The translations under genes and the position numbers were made by a program. Of a DNA stretch of 64,000 nucleotides, positions 1 to 7,563 are shown in pieces. Numbering within the stretch: the first letter of the stretch is position 1; every line of letters starts with the position of its first letter. A model generated the notes under the pieces. It was not told where the DNA came from. It made no database searches and saw only the letters and a program-made list of their open reading frames with translations. Source of the stretch: JBHIYN01 sp041984235 (GTDB lineage: Bacteria > Pseudomonadota > Gammaproteobacteria > Ga0077536); assembly GCA_041984235.1 (NCBI GenBank), contig JBHIYN010000005.1, positions 124,001-188,000 of the forward strand. The letters run 5' to 3'.

Positions 1-210
1 GGTCGCCTCGATCAGGGTATCGCCGGGTTTGATGTCGCCGCGCTGCTCGGCGTGCCGGATCATGCTCAGCGCCGGCCGGTCCTTGACCGAGCCCGCCGGG
101 TTGTTGCCTTCGAGCTTGCCGAGGATCACGTTGCCGGTGTCGCCCGGCACGCGCTGCAGACGCACCAGCGGCGTATTACCGACGAACTGTTCGAGCGTAG
201 GCCATTCCAT
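1..210 (-). CDS. cysM: Cysteine synthase B (N-terminal part, cut by window edge)
   Basis: PLP-dependent O-acetylserine sulfhydrylase that makes cysteine from O-acetylserine and sulfide or thiosulfate. Only the first 70 residues are present. They contain the family N-terminus (GNTPLVRLQR, residues 11-20) and the PLP-lysine motif NNPAGSVKDRPA, with Lys43 as the cofactor-binding residue. The stretch resembles CysM (LEGNNPAGSVKDR) more than CysK. The ATG at 210-208 is the natural start. It is probably the last gene of a minus-strand run behind rimI and pagL. CysM rather than CysK rests on this short N-terminus, so the paralogue call is good but not final. Confidence 0.88.
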   Translation of the reverse strand, partial: MEWPTLEQFVGNTPLVRLQRVPGDTGNVILGKLEGNNPAGSVKDRPALSMIRHAEQRGDIKPGDTLIEAT

Positions 211-248
211 GCGTGCAGTTTACCGCACGCACGCACGCCACCGTGCGT

Positions 249-809
249 TCAGAAATGGTAGCCGAGCTGGATGGCGTGGAAGTTGATGCCCGGGTTGTCG
301 TCGCCAATGCCGGCGTTGGAGAGATGCTGGAAGCGATAGACCAGCTCGTAACGGCCGCCCGCGCCGAAACGCGCGCCGGCGCCGACGTGGGTGCCGAAGG
401 CGAAGGGGATATCGAAATCGCGATCGCCGATGCCGTCTTCGCTGTGCACGTGAGCGCCGACTCCGAACTCGACGAATGGCGCGATGCCGTGCGCGGCGGT
501 GCTCTGGTAGCGCAGCACCGGGGTCAGACCGAAATCGACCAGATCGTTCTCGCCGGTGGTGCCGCGGGTGCCGTCCCAGTACGTCACCGAGGCCTCGAGG
601 TAGGTACCGAGATGCCAGTCACCGGTCTCCAGCCACTTCAGGCCGAGGTCCCAGCGCAACGCGGCCCCGTAGCGCTCGACGTCCTCGTCGCCTTCGTTCA
701 TGCCGAGCTCCAGCAACACGCTGTCGAGCGCGGATGCGGGCGTGACGAAAACGAGAATCAGGAGTGCGAGGGCGGCGCGCTGGCCGCTGCGAAAGGCTGC
801 GCTCGGCAT
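249..809 (-). CDS. pagL: Lipid A 3-O-deacylase, PagL family
   Basis: Outer-membrane beta-barrel enzyme that removes the 3-O-linked acyl chain from lipid A and so modulates LPS. The 186-residue product has a signal peptide (residues 1-27, cleavage after TPASA), alternating amphipathic strands, and the family C-terminus with His162-Leu-Ser164 in FQHLSNAGIG followed by NPGIN and a terminal aromatic residue (F186), as expected for a barrel protein. I could not assign the third catalytic residue (Glu in characterised PagL) with certainty. The frame stays open to 935, but the ATG at 809 is chosen because it begins the signal peptide. It lies between rimI and cysM on the same strand. Confidence 0.82.
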   Translation of the reverse strand: MPSAAFRSGQRAALALLILVFVTPASALDSVLLELGMNEGDEDVERYGAALRWDLGLKWLETGDWHLGTYLEASVTYWDGTRGTTGENDLVDFGLTPVLRYQSTAAHGIAPFVEFGVGAHVHSEDGIGDRDFDIPFAFGTHVGAGARFGAGGRYELVYRFQHLSNAGIGDDNPGINFHAIQLGYHF

Positions 810-861
810 GTTCCGGGGTCCGCTTGGAGAGAGTGCGTTATAGCCGGATCCGCAGCGGCGT

Positions 862-1356
862 TCAACTCGCTGCGGTGTCCTCGTCATCGGGATCGAGCGG
901 CGTGGACAGCACGAAGGCGTCCTCGCGCCCGCCACGCGCGGGATAGTAGGCGCGGCGCGTACCGACGTGCCGGAATCCGAGGCTGGAGTAGAGACTGATC
1001 GCCGCGTCGTTCGACGGTCGCACCTCGAGGTAGGCGACGCGCGCGCCGTGTCCGCGCGCGGTGTCGATCAGGTGGCGCATGAGACCGCGCGCCAGGCCGC
1101 GCCGGCGCGCGCTGCCGTCGACGCAGACATTGAGGATGTGGCTCTCCTCGGCCGCCACCGACATGATGCCGTAACCGGCCAGCGCGTCACCGCCGTCGAG
1201 CACCCAGCAGCAATAGCCGACGCGCAGGCAGTCGGCGAAGATCGTCGCCGACCAGGGAAAGTCGTAGCAGCGCCGCTCGATCTCCAGCACCGCCGGGATG
1301 TCGTCGTCCTGCATCAGCCGGATGGTGCAGGTTGCCGGCTCCAGCACCGCGCTCAT
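862..1356 (-). CDS. rimI: Ribosomal protein S18 alanine N-acetyltransferase
   Basis: GNAT acetyltransferase that acetylates the N-terminal alanine of ribosomal protein S18. The 164-residue product shows the acetyl-CoA loop (RRRGLA, residues 84-89) and the RimI active-site pattern of Glu111 (in LEVRPSN) and Tyr123 (in SLYSSLGF), twelve residues apart as in the Escherichia coli enzyme. The start at 1356 overlaps the stop of the upstream uracil-DNA glycosylase gene by four bases (ATGA), so the two are probably translationally coupled. The frame is open much further upstream, but that stretch is the shadow of the glycosylase gene. Confidence 0.9.
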   Translation of the reverse strand: MSAVLEPATCTIRLMQDDDIPAVLEIERRCYDFPWSATIFADCLRVGYCCWVLDGGDALAGYGIMSVAAEESHILNVCVDGSARRRGLARGLMRHLIDTARGHGARVAYLEVRPSNDAAISLYSSLGFRHVGTRRAYYPARGGREDAFVLSTPLDPDDEDTAAS

Positions 1357-2045
1357 GGCGCTGTGTCCCCGGATACCAGGCGCGCGGCAAGCTGCAGGTC
1401 CGTCCACGCCTTGCGCTTCTCTCCCGGCGAACGCAGCAGGTAGGCCGGGTGGTAGGTCACCACGACCGGGATCCGGGTTTCTCCGTACTCGTAGACCTGT
1501 CCGCGCATGCGTCCGATCGGGGTGTCGGTGGCGAGCAGATTCTGCGCGGCGATGCGGCCGACCGCAAGGATCACGCGCGGCGCGACGCGCGCGATCTGGC
1601 GGCTGAGGAAGCCGCTGCAGGCCACCACCTCGGCCGGCTCGGGATCGCGGTTGCGCGGCGGGCGGCACTTGAGAATGTTGGCGATGTAGACCTGCTCGCG
1701 CGCCAGGCCGATCGCGCCGAGCATGGCATTGAGGAGCTGACCGGCACGGCCGACGAAAGGCTCGCCGCGGCGGTCCTCCTCGGCACCGGGCGCCTCGCCG
1801 ATAATCATGAGCTCGGCGTCCAGGGCGCCTACGCCGAACACCGTCTGCGTGCGCCCGCGATGCAGCTCGCAGGCCGTACAGCCGGCGACCGCGTCGCGCA
1901 GCGCCTGCCAGTCGTCCGCGTCCGCGGTCGCGGCTGCCGGTATGCTGGCCGCATCCGCGGCCGGCGCACCGGCATCGCGCGCGTGCCACACGGTGATGCC
2001 CATGGCATCGAGCAGCGCGTGGCGGCGAGCGTCGATTACCTGCAC
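1353..2045 (-). CDS. Uracil-DNA glycosylase, family 4 (iron-sulfur type)
   Basis: Removes uracil from DNA at the start of base-excision repair. The 230-residue protein has the family-4 motif GEAPG (residues 83-87), the HPAY motif (199-202) and four cysteines placed to bind a [4Fe-4S] cluster: Cys56, Cys59, Cys127 and Cys143. The first 45 residues are a weakly conserved Ala-rich leader, common in this group next to rimI. The ATG at 2045 is the first plausible start and there is no better one downstream before the conserved block. The stop overlaps the rimI start. The same frame could be labelled the DNA polymerase-related protein domain of older annotations; that is the same family. Confidence 0.92.
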   Translation of the reverse strand: MQVIDARRHALLDAMGITVWHARDAGAPAADAASIPAAATADADDWQALRDAVAGCTACELHRGRTQTVFGVGALDAELMIIGEAPGAEEDRRGEPFVGRAGQLLNAMLGAIGLAREQVYIANILKCRPPRNRDPEPAEVVACSGFLSRQIARVAPRVILAVGRIAAQNLLATDTPIGRMRGQVYEYGETRIPVVVTYHPAYLLRSPGEKRKAWTDLQLAARLVSGDTAP

Positions 2046-2240
2046 GGCCAGGCCCGGCGGGGTGCTCGCACTCGCGTGACCGGTGCGACGGATGATGGGC
2101 AGGCAGGCTTCATGCTCGGTTTCGGTAAGGACCGACGGGACGCTTCAACTTCAGCACTGGTCACAAGCTTAGCAGCGCCGGACCCCTCGCCGCTGCACGA
2201 TTGCGCTAAACCGATCACAGCACGCACAGAACGGCTGCGC

Positions 2241-3056
2241 TCAGGCGTCGCTATCCGGCGTCGTCTTGGCGCCGCGGCGTTCGGCCTGGCGCCGCCGCCG
2301 CTGCCACCAGGTCTCGGCGATGCCGGACAGCGCATAGCTGCCGAACAGGGTCAGCAGCACCGTGGCCGGCTCCAGCGAGACCAGCACGAAGACCATGACC
2401 ACCGCGAGCACGCTGACGAACGGCACGCGCCCACGCAGGTCGAGGTCCTTGAAGCTGTAGTAGCGCAGGTTGGAGACCATCAACAGTGCCGCCATCACGG
2501 TCGCGGCCATGATCGCGCCGGGCACCACCAGCGCGTCGCGCAGCGCGAAGCTCTCGCCGAACCAGACCGCGGCCGCGATGACCGCCGCCGCCGCCGGACT
2601 GGGCAGGCCCTGGAAAAAACGCTTGTCGACGGTCTCGGCCTGGGTGTTGAAACGCGCCAGGCGCAGTGCCGCCGCCGCGGTGTAGACGAAAGCGGCGAGC
2701 CAGCCGAGCTTGCCGAGGCCGAACAGCGCCCATTCGTAAGCCACCAGCGCCGGCGCGAGGCCGAAGGAGACCATGTCCGAGAGGCTGTCGTACTGGGCGC
2801 CGAAGGCGCTCTGGGTGTTGGTCATGCGGGCGATGCGCCCGTCCATGCCGTCGGCCACCATCGCCACCAGGATGGCGATGGCCGCTGCCTCGAAACGGCC
2901 GTTGATGGCAGCGACGATGCCGTAGAAGCCGGCGAACAGCGCGCTGGTCGTGAACAGGTTGGGCAGCAGGTAGATGCCGGCACGGCGCCGTCCGTCGCTG
3001 CCCGGCGCGGGCGGACGTTCGGGCGGCTCGGGCTGTTCTGAATGGACGACCTGCAT
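2241..3056 (-). CDS. pssA: CDP-diacylglycerol-serine O-phosphatidyltransferase
   Basis: Integral membrane enzyme that makes phosphatidylserine from CDP-diacylglycerol and serine, the precursor of phosphatidylethanolamine. The 271-residue protein is of the CDP-alcohol phosphotransferase type, not the soluble E. coli type. The signature D-G-x2-A-R-x8-G-x3-D-x3-D is complete (Asp72, Gly73, Ala76, Arg77, Gly86, Asp90, Asp94), with several hydrophobic helices before and after it. The N-terminal 25 residues are Pro-rich and probably cytosolic, and the C-terminal 25 are Arg-rich. It is the last gene of an ilvI-ilvN-ilvC-psd-pssA run, separated from psd by about 100 bp. Confidence 0.95.
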   Translation of the reverse strand: MQVVHSEQPEPPERPPAPGSDGRRRAGIYLLPNLFTTSALFAGFYGIVAAINGRFEAAAIAILVAMVADGMDGRIARMTNTQSAFGAQYDSLSDMVSFGLAPALVAYEWALFGLGKLGWLAAFVYTAAAALRLARFNTQAETVDKRFFQGLPSPAAAAVIAAAVWFGESFALRDALVVPGAIMAATVMAALLMVSNLRYYSFKDLDLRGRVPFVSVLAVVMVFVLVSLEPATVLLTLFGSYALSGIAETWWQRRRRQAERRGAKTTPDSDA

Positions 3057-3158
3057 GGGGCACTTCCGCTTACCGCGGCCGCGATCCGGCGGCGCACGGG
3101 ATGGATGGCCTCATGGTACTGCGTCGGCGCTCACGTCGGAACCGCCGCGCGGCGGTCG

Positions 3159-3851
3159 TCAGGCGCTGCGCTCGCCCTCGTCCCGCGGAATCGCAGATAC
3201 CGGGGTTTCGTGGACCAGGGTCGCAACCACGGTCGCCGCCGCGGCGACCTGCACCCCGGTGCCGACCTCCAGTGCGGTGCCGGGTGCGGCGTAGACCGTG
3301 ACCCGGCAGCCGAGCGCGGCGAAACCGATGCGCCGGCCGTGACCCACGCGCTCGCCGGGCTGGTAGTAGATGGCAACCGGCCCGCCGACCGGCCCGCGCG
3401 CAATCTCCAGCGTCACGTCGTCGCCTTCGTCGGTACGCAACTGGTAGGCGAACGCGCGCCGCGGCGCGCGCTGGTCGAGCTCGGCGAAACGTGCCTCGCT
3501 CCATTGCTCCACGATCTTGCCCTCGGTGGGGCTGAAGATCGAATGCACGTCGAGCACGCTCATGACGACCGATACGCACAGCGCCTCGCGGCCGAGCCAG
3601 GGATCGATCGCCGGGCCGGCGTGGATCACCAGGCCGTCCACCGGCGCCACCACGCCCAGCGGCAGTGACGGCGAGTCGCGGTGCGGATCGCGGAAATAGA
3701 AGGCCAGCGCCGCGGCCAGCAGCAACACCGGCAGGGCCGCCAGCGCCCCGTGGTAGTAGTAGACGACCAGGCCGCAGAGCAGCACCACGCCGATCGGTCC
3801 GCGCCCCTCGCGCGCGACCAGCGGGTGTTGCGCCGAGGGGACCCGGGTCAT
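3159..3851 (-). CDS. psd: Phosphatidylserine decarboxylase, short form, with Gly-Cys at the processing site
   Basis: Family enzymes convert phosphatidylserine to phosphatidylethanolamine. They are made as a proenzyme that cuts itself at a Gly-Ser bond, the Ser becoming the pyruvoyl cofactor. The 230-residue product has an N-terminal hydrophobic segment (about 20-53), the APVDG motif with Asp72, a His at 103 (LDVHS) where the processing triad expects one, and the C-terminal beta region. At the cleavage position the sequence is ALGCRV: Gly181-Cys182 instead of Gly-Ser. I found no Gly-Ser anywhere else in the protein. It sits 16 bp after ilvC and just before pssA, which supports the pathway assignment. 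Whether it self-processes is open. Confidence 0.82.
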   Translation of the reverse strand: MTRVPSAQHPLVAREGRGPIGVVLLCGLVVYYYHGALAALPVLLLAAALAFYFRDPHRDSPSLPLGVVAPVDGLVIHAGPAIDPWLGREALCVSVVMSVLDVHSIFSPTEGKIVEQWSEARFAELDQRAPRRAFAYQLRTDEGDDVTLEIARGPVGGPVAIYYQPGERVGHGRRIGFAALGCRVTVYAAPGTALEVGTGVQVAAAATVVATLVHETPVSAIPRDEGERSA

Positions 3852-3867
3852 GGTCGGGCTCCGCGGA

Positions 3868-4890
3868 TCAGTTGCGGCTCTTGTCGACCAGCTTGTTGGC
3901 GCCGATCCACGGCATCATGCCGCGCAGCCGGGCGCCGACCTCTTCGATCGGATGCTCCTGCGCGAGCCGGCGCTTGGCCTTGAGCACGGCCACGCCGTTA
4001 CGGTTCTCGCCGATCCATTCGCGCGCGAACTCGCCATTCTGGATCTCGGAGAGAATCGCCTTCATCTCCTCACGCGTATCGTCGTTGACGATGCGCGGGC
4101 CGCGCGTGAAGTCACCGTACTCGGCAGTGTTGGAGATCGAGTAGCGCATGTTGGCGATGCCGCCCTCGTAGATGAGGTCGACGATCAGCTTGACCTCGTG
4201 CAGGCACTCAAAATAGGCCATCTCCGGCGCGTAACCGGCCTCCACCAGGGTGTCGAAGCCGGCCTGGATGAGGGCCGTGATGCCGCCGCACAGCACCGAC
4301 TGCTCGCCGAAGAGATCGGTCTCGGTCTCCTCGCGGAAGCTGGTCTCGATGACGCCGGCGCGGCCACCGCCGTTGGCCGAGGCATACGACAGCGCGATGT
4401 CACGCGCCTGGCCGGAGGCGTCCTGGTAGACCGCGATCAGGCTGGGCACGCCGCCGCCCTGCTGGTAGGTCGAACGCACCAGGTGACCCGGCCCCTTGGG
4501 TGCAATCATGACAACGTCGAGATCCGCGCGCGGCACGATCTGCCCGAAGTGGATGTTGAAGCCGTGCGCGAACGCGAGCGTCGCGCCCTGGCGGATGCTC
4601 GGCTCGACCTCGGCCGAGTAGAGATCGGCCTGGGTCTCGTCGGGCGCGAGGATCATGACCAGGTCCGCGGCAGCCGCCGCTTCCGCGATCGGCGCCACCG
4701 CCAGCCCCGAGCTCTCGGCCTTGGCCCACGAGCCCGACCCCTGGCGCAGCCCGACGACGACGTCGACACCGGAGTCCTTGAGATTATTGGCGTGCGCATG
4801 CCCCTGCGAGCCGTAGCCGATGATGGCGACCTTCTTCGACTGGATCAGCGAGAGGTCGGCATCTTTGTCGTAGTAGATGTTGAGAGCCAT
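3868..4890 (-). CDS. ilvC: Ketol-acid reductoisomerase (NADP+)
   Basis: Second step of valine and isoleucine synthesis: isomerises and reduces acetolactate or acetohydroxybutyrate. The 340-residue length is that of class I (short) enzymes. The Rossmann motif GYGSQG is at 25-30 and the protein carries the expected acidic metal-binding helices, including the DLFGEQSVLCGG region and the FECLHEVK segment. The loop after the second strand (GLRQGSGSW) has Arg and two Ser residues, the usual NADPH pattern. It lies downstream of ilvN with a 73-bp gap and 16 bp ahead of psd, so it probably belongs to one transcript reaching from ilvI to pssA. Confidence 0.97.
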   Translation of the reverse strand: MALNIYYDKDADLSLIQSKKVAIIGYGSQGHAHANNLKDSGVDVVVGLRQGSGSWAKAESSGLAVAPIAEAAAAADLVMILAPDETQADLYSAEVEPSIRQGATLAFAHGFNIHFGQIVPRADLDVVMIAPKGPGHLVRSTYQQGGGVPSLIAVYQDASGQARDIALSYASANGGGRAGVIETSFREETETDLFGEQSVLCGGITALIQAGFDTLVEAGYAPEMAYFECLHEVKLIVDLIYEGGIANMRYSISNTAEYGDFTRGPRIVNDDTREEMKAILSEIQNGEFAREWIGENRNGVAVLKAKRRLAQEHPIEEVGARLRGMMPWIGANKLVDKSRN

Positions 4891-4963
4891 GGTCTGTTCC
4901 CCGTGGTTTCGTGCGGTGCCCGGACTGAGGCAGACCGCCGGATTAATGAAAAGATGCGCGCCG

Positions 4964-5464
4964 TCAGGCTTTCAACGCCTTGCTGCCCTTGAGCAGGCCG
5001 AGCACACCGGAACGCGCGAGCTCCATCACGTGCCGGCGGCCGGCGGCCTCGATGAAGTCGTCGAGGCGCTCACGCGATCCGGTCAGCTCGACGGTGTAGC
5101 TGACCTCGGTGATGTCGACGATGGCGCCGCCGAAGATGTCCGCCAGGCGCTTGAACTCGGCGCGCTGCTCGGCGTTGGCCGTGCGCAGCTTGACCAGCAT
5201 CAGCTCGCGCTCGATGTGCGGTCCCTCGTGCAGGTCGACCAGCTTGATCACGTCCACCAGCTTGTTGAGCTGCTTGGTGATCTGCTCGATGATCTCGGGC
5301 GACCCGGTGGTCACGACGGTCATGCGTGAAACGGTAGGATCCTCGGTCGGCGCCACCGCCAGTGACTCGATGTTGTAGGCCCGCGCCGAGAACAGGCCGG
5401 CCACGCGCGACAGCGCGCCAGCCTCGTTCTCCATCAGGATCGCGATCGTGTGACGCTCGTTCAT
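4964..5464 (-). CDS. ilvN: Acetolactate synthase small (regulatory) subunit
   Basis: Regulatory subunit of acetohydroxyacid synthase, which stimulates the catalytic subunit and gives feedback inhibition by branched-chain amino acids. The 166-residue protein begins with an ACT domain (residues 4-75; AILMENEAGALSRVAGLF and the NIESLAVAP stretch) and ends in the small-subunit C-terminal domain. The ATG at 5464 overlaps the stop of the large-subunit gene by four bases (ATGA). The length and the ilvI partner match IlvH/IlvN of the AHAS III group; the symbol ilvH would be equally acceptable. Confidence 0.95.
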   Translation of the reverse strand: MNERHTIAILMENEAGALSRVAGLFSARAYNIESLAVAPTEDPTVSRMTVVTTGSPEIIEQITKQLNKLVDVIKLVDLHEGPHIERELMLVKLRTANAEQRAEFKRLADIFGGAIVDITEVSYTVELTGSRERLDDFIEAAGRRHVMELARSGVLGLLKGSKALKA

Positions 5465-7182
5465 GCCAGCTCGCGATCGTTGGGCGCCAGGTGCATCTCG
5501 TGCTGGCCCTTGCCCGCGGCAATCATCGGGTAGACGTTCTCGGTCTGGTCGGTGATGAAGTCCATCAGCACCAGGCGATCGGTCATCGCGAAGGCCTCCT
5601 CCATCGCACCGTCGACGTCGCCCGGCTTCTCGATGCGCATGCCGACGTGCCCGAAGCTCTCGGCAAGCTTGACGAAGTCGGGCAGCGCGTCCATGTAGGA
5701 GTGCGAGTAGCGGCGGTCGTAGAAGAACTCCTGCCACTGCCGGACCATGCCCATGTAGCGGTTGTTGAGGCTCACGATCTTGATCGGCAGACCGTACTGC
5801 AGACAGGTCGAGAGCTCCTGCACGCACATCACGAAGCTCGCCTCGCCGGTGACACAGGCGACCTTAGCGTCCGGGAAGGCGAGCTGCACGCCCATGGCGG
5901 CCGGCAGACCGAAGCCCATCGTGCCCAGGCCGCCGGAGTTGATCCAGCGGCGCGGCTTGTCGAACGGGTAGAACTGCGCCGCCCACATCTGGTGCTGGCC
6001 GACGTCCGAGGCGACGTAGGCATCGCCGCCGGTCACCCGGTGCAGCGACTGGATCACGGCCTGCGGCTTGATCTTGTCGCTGGTGGTATCGAAGCGCAGG
6101 CAGTCGAGCTTGCGCCACTCGGCAATCTGCTGCCACCAGGGATCGCTGTCGCGATCGACCGGCCGGTGATCGCTGCCCTCGATGATCTCGATGAGGTCGC
6201 CGAGCACGTTGGACACGCTGCCGACGATGGGCACGTCGACCGGCACATTCTTCGAGATCGACGACGGGTCGATGTCGATATGCACGATCTTCGCTTCCGG
6301 ACAGAACTTCTCGAGGTCACCGGTCACGCGGTCGTCGAAGCGCGCGCCGATCGCGATCAGCACGTCGCAGTGGTGCATCGCCATGTTGGCTTCGTAGGTG
6401 CCGTGCATGCCGAGCATGCCGACGAACTGCGGATCGCTGCCGGGGTAGGCGCCCAGGCCCATCAGCGTGTTGGTCACCGGGTAGCCGAGCATGCGCGCGA
6501 AGCGCGTGAGGTGATCCGAGGCGTTGTCCAGCACGACACCGCCGCCGGTGTAGATCATTGGCTTGCGTGCGGACAGGATGAGCTGCGCGGCGCGCTTGAT
6601 CTGGCCGGGGTGGCCCTTCACCGTCGGGCGGTAGGACCGCATATCGATGCTGTCGGGGTAGCTGTACTCGGCGACGTTGGCGGTGACGTCCTTGGGAATG
6701 TCGACCAGAACCGGCCCGGGCCGGCCGGTAGTCGCCACGTAGAACGCCTTCTTGACCGTCTCGGCGAGGTCCTCGACGCGCTCGACGAGGAAGTTGTGCT
6801 TGACGCACGGGCGGGTGATGCCGATGGCGTCGACTTCCTGGAAGGCGTCGTTGCCGATCAGCGCGGTGGCGACCTGGCCGGTGAACACGACCAGCGGAAT
6901 CGAGTCCATGTAGGCGGTCGCGATGCCGGTCACGCAGTTGGTGGCGCCGGGACCGGAGGTGACCAGCACCACGCCGGGCTTGCCGCTGGCACGCGCGTAG
7001 CCGTCGGCGGCATGGGTCGCGCCCTGCTCGTGACGGACGAGAATGTGCTTGACCCGATCCTGCTTGAAGATCTCGTCGTAGATGTGGAGCACGGCCCCGC
7101 CCGGATACCCGAAGACGCATTCCACGCCCTCGTCCGCCAGTGCGCGAACGAAAATCTCCGCGCCTCGCAATCGCTCTGTCAC
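5461..7182 (-). CDS. ilvI: Acetolactate synthase large (catalytic) subunit
   Basis: Thiamine diphosphate- and FAD-dependent acetohydroxyacid synthase, first common step of branched-chain amino acid synthesis. Conserved pieces run in order: VFGYPGG near the N-terminus, RHEQGA with the catalytic Glu, the central FAD/CoA-like domain (RFDDRVTG), and the C-terminal ThDP site in which a GEASF-type motif and NN stand for the usual GDG/NN pair. I place the start at the GTG 7182 (VTERLRGAEIF): it gives 573 residues, the usual size, and has AGGG eight bases upstream. A second GTG at 7191 and the far upstream ATG at 7296 are less likely. Confidence 0.94.
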   Translation of the reverse strand: MTERLRGAEIFVRALADEGVECVFGYPGGAVLHIYDEIFKQDRVKHILVRHEQGATHAADGYARASGKPGVVLVTSGPGATNCVTGIATAYMDSIPLVVFTGQVATALIGNDAFQEVDAIGITRPCVKHNFLVERVEDLAETVKKAFYVATTGRPGPVLVDIPKDVTANVAEYSYPDSIDMRSYRPTVKGHPGQIKRAAQLILSARKPMIYTGGGVVLDNASDHLTRFARMLGYPVTNTLMGLGAYPGSDPQFVGMLGMHGTYEANMAMHHCDVLIAIGARFDDRVTGDLEKFCPEAKIVHIDIDPSSISKNVPVDVPIVGSVSNVLGDLIEIIEGSDHRPVDRDSDPWWQQIAEWRKLDCLRFDTTSDKIKPQAVIQSLHRVTGGDAYVASDVGQHQMWAAQFYPFDKPRRWINSGGLGTMGFGLPAAMGVQLAFPDAKVACVTGEASFVMCVQELSTCLQYGLPIKIVSLNNRYMGMVRQWQEFFYDRRYSHSYMDALPDFVKLAESFGHVGMRIEKPGDVDGAMEEAFAMTDRLVLMDFITDQTENVYPMIAAGKGQHEMHLAPNDRELA

Positions 7183-7194
7183 GTCGTTCACCCT

Positions 7195-7218
7195 AGAAAC
7201 TGTTCGAGAAACTGTTCG
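7195..7218. repeat. 12-bp tandem repeat beside the ilvI start
   Basis: The unit AGAAACTGTTCG occurs twice head to tail with no mismatch. It lies just upstream of the ilvI ribosome-binding region. It could be a replication-slippage duplication or a leader element; nothing in the sequence decides between them. Confidence 0.7.
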
Positions 7219-7406
7219 GATCGGCGAGGCGCCGGCCGCTGTCGGCCGGTACGCCGCGTGGTCAGACGGCGGCGGTGCCGGGCGTGCGAGCGGCACTTCC
7301 GCAGCGGTTGGCCGAAGCGGTTGGCCAAACCGGTAGCAAGGCTTCGCAGATCGGTGCTTCGATGTTGCCGCCGCGCACGCGACCCGTCGTGTACGGCGAA
7401 CCGGGC

Positions 7407-7435
7407 AAATTACTGATTTTCCGCAAAACGGTCAA
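7407..7435 (-). promoter_or_regulatory. Candidate sigma70 promoter for ilvI-ilvN-ilvC
   Basis: On the minus strand TTGACC (7435-7430) and TAATTT (7412-7407) are separated by exactly 17 bp in an unusually AT-rich patch. The -35 matches five of six consensus bases, the -10 only three. It would give a leader of about 200 nt before ilvI. Confidence 0.45.
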
Positions 7436-7563
7436 GCAACACGGGCCCGGCGCAGGGCCGCGGCACGCCTCCGCGGGGTGGCCTTGCAGGGGCCTGCCGC
7501 TCCGCAGAGAATGCACGCGCCGCGCCGCCCGGTGCCGCCAGCGACACGGGAACCCAGCCCACC

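Larger units (their letters stand above)
7183..7563. promoter_or_regulatory. Divergent ilvI / proS intergenic region
   Basis: This 381-bp stretch has no gene I can support. It holds an AT-richer island (about 7405-7440) with an ilv promoter candidate, two short direct repeats in the ilv leader (AGCGGTTGGCC at 7303-7313 and 7316-7326), and a 12-bp tandem repeat next to the ilvI start. I looked for a leader peptide rich in Ile, Val or Leu in the ilv direction and did not find one. No convincing proS promoter was found on the plus strand. Confidence 0.6.

Noticed and set aside
211..248. Short tandem CGCA units before cysM
   Set aside because: Only about four partial units; too short to call a repeat element and near a normal gene boundary.
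862..1989. Apparent 375-residue fusion containing rimI at its C-terminus
   Set aside because: The upstream part is the out-of-frame shadow of the uracil-DNA glycosylase gene; the ATG at 1356 with ATGA overlap is the real rimI start.
7262..7516. Possible leader peptide for ilvI-ilvN-ilvC attenuation
   Set aside because: The frame upstream of ilvI has no run of Ile, Val or Leu codons and no terminator/antiterminator pair could be drawn.
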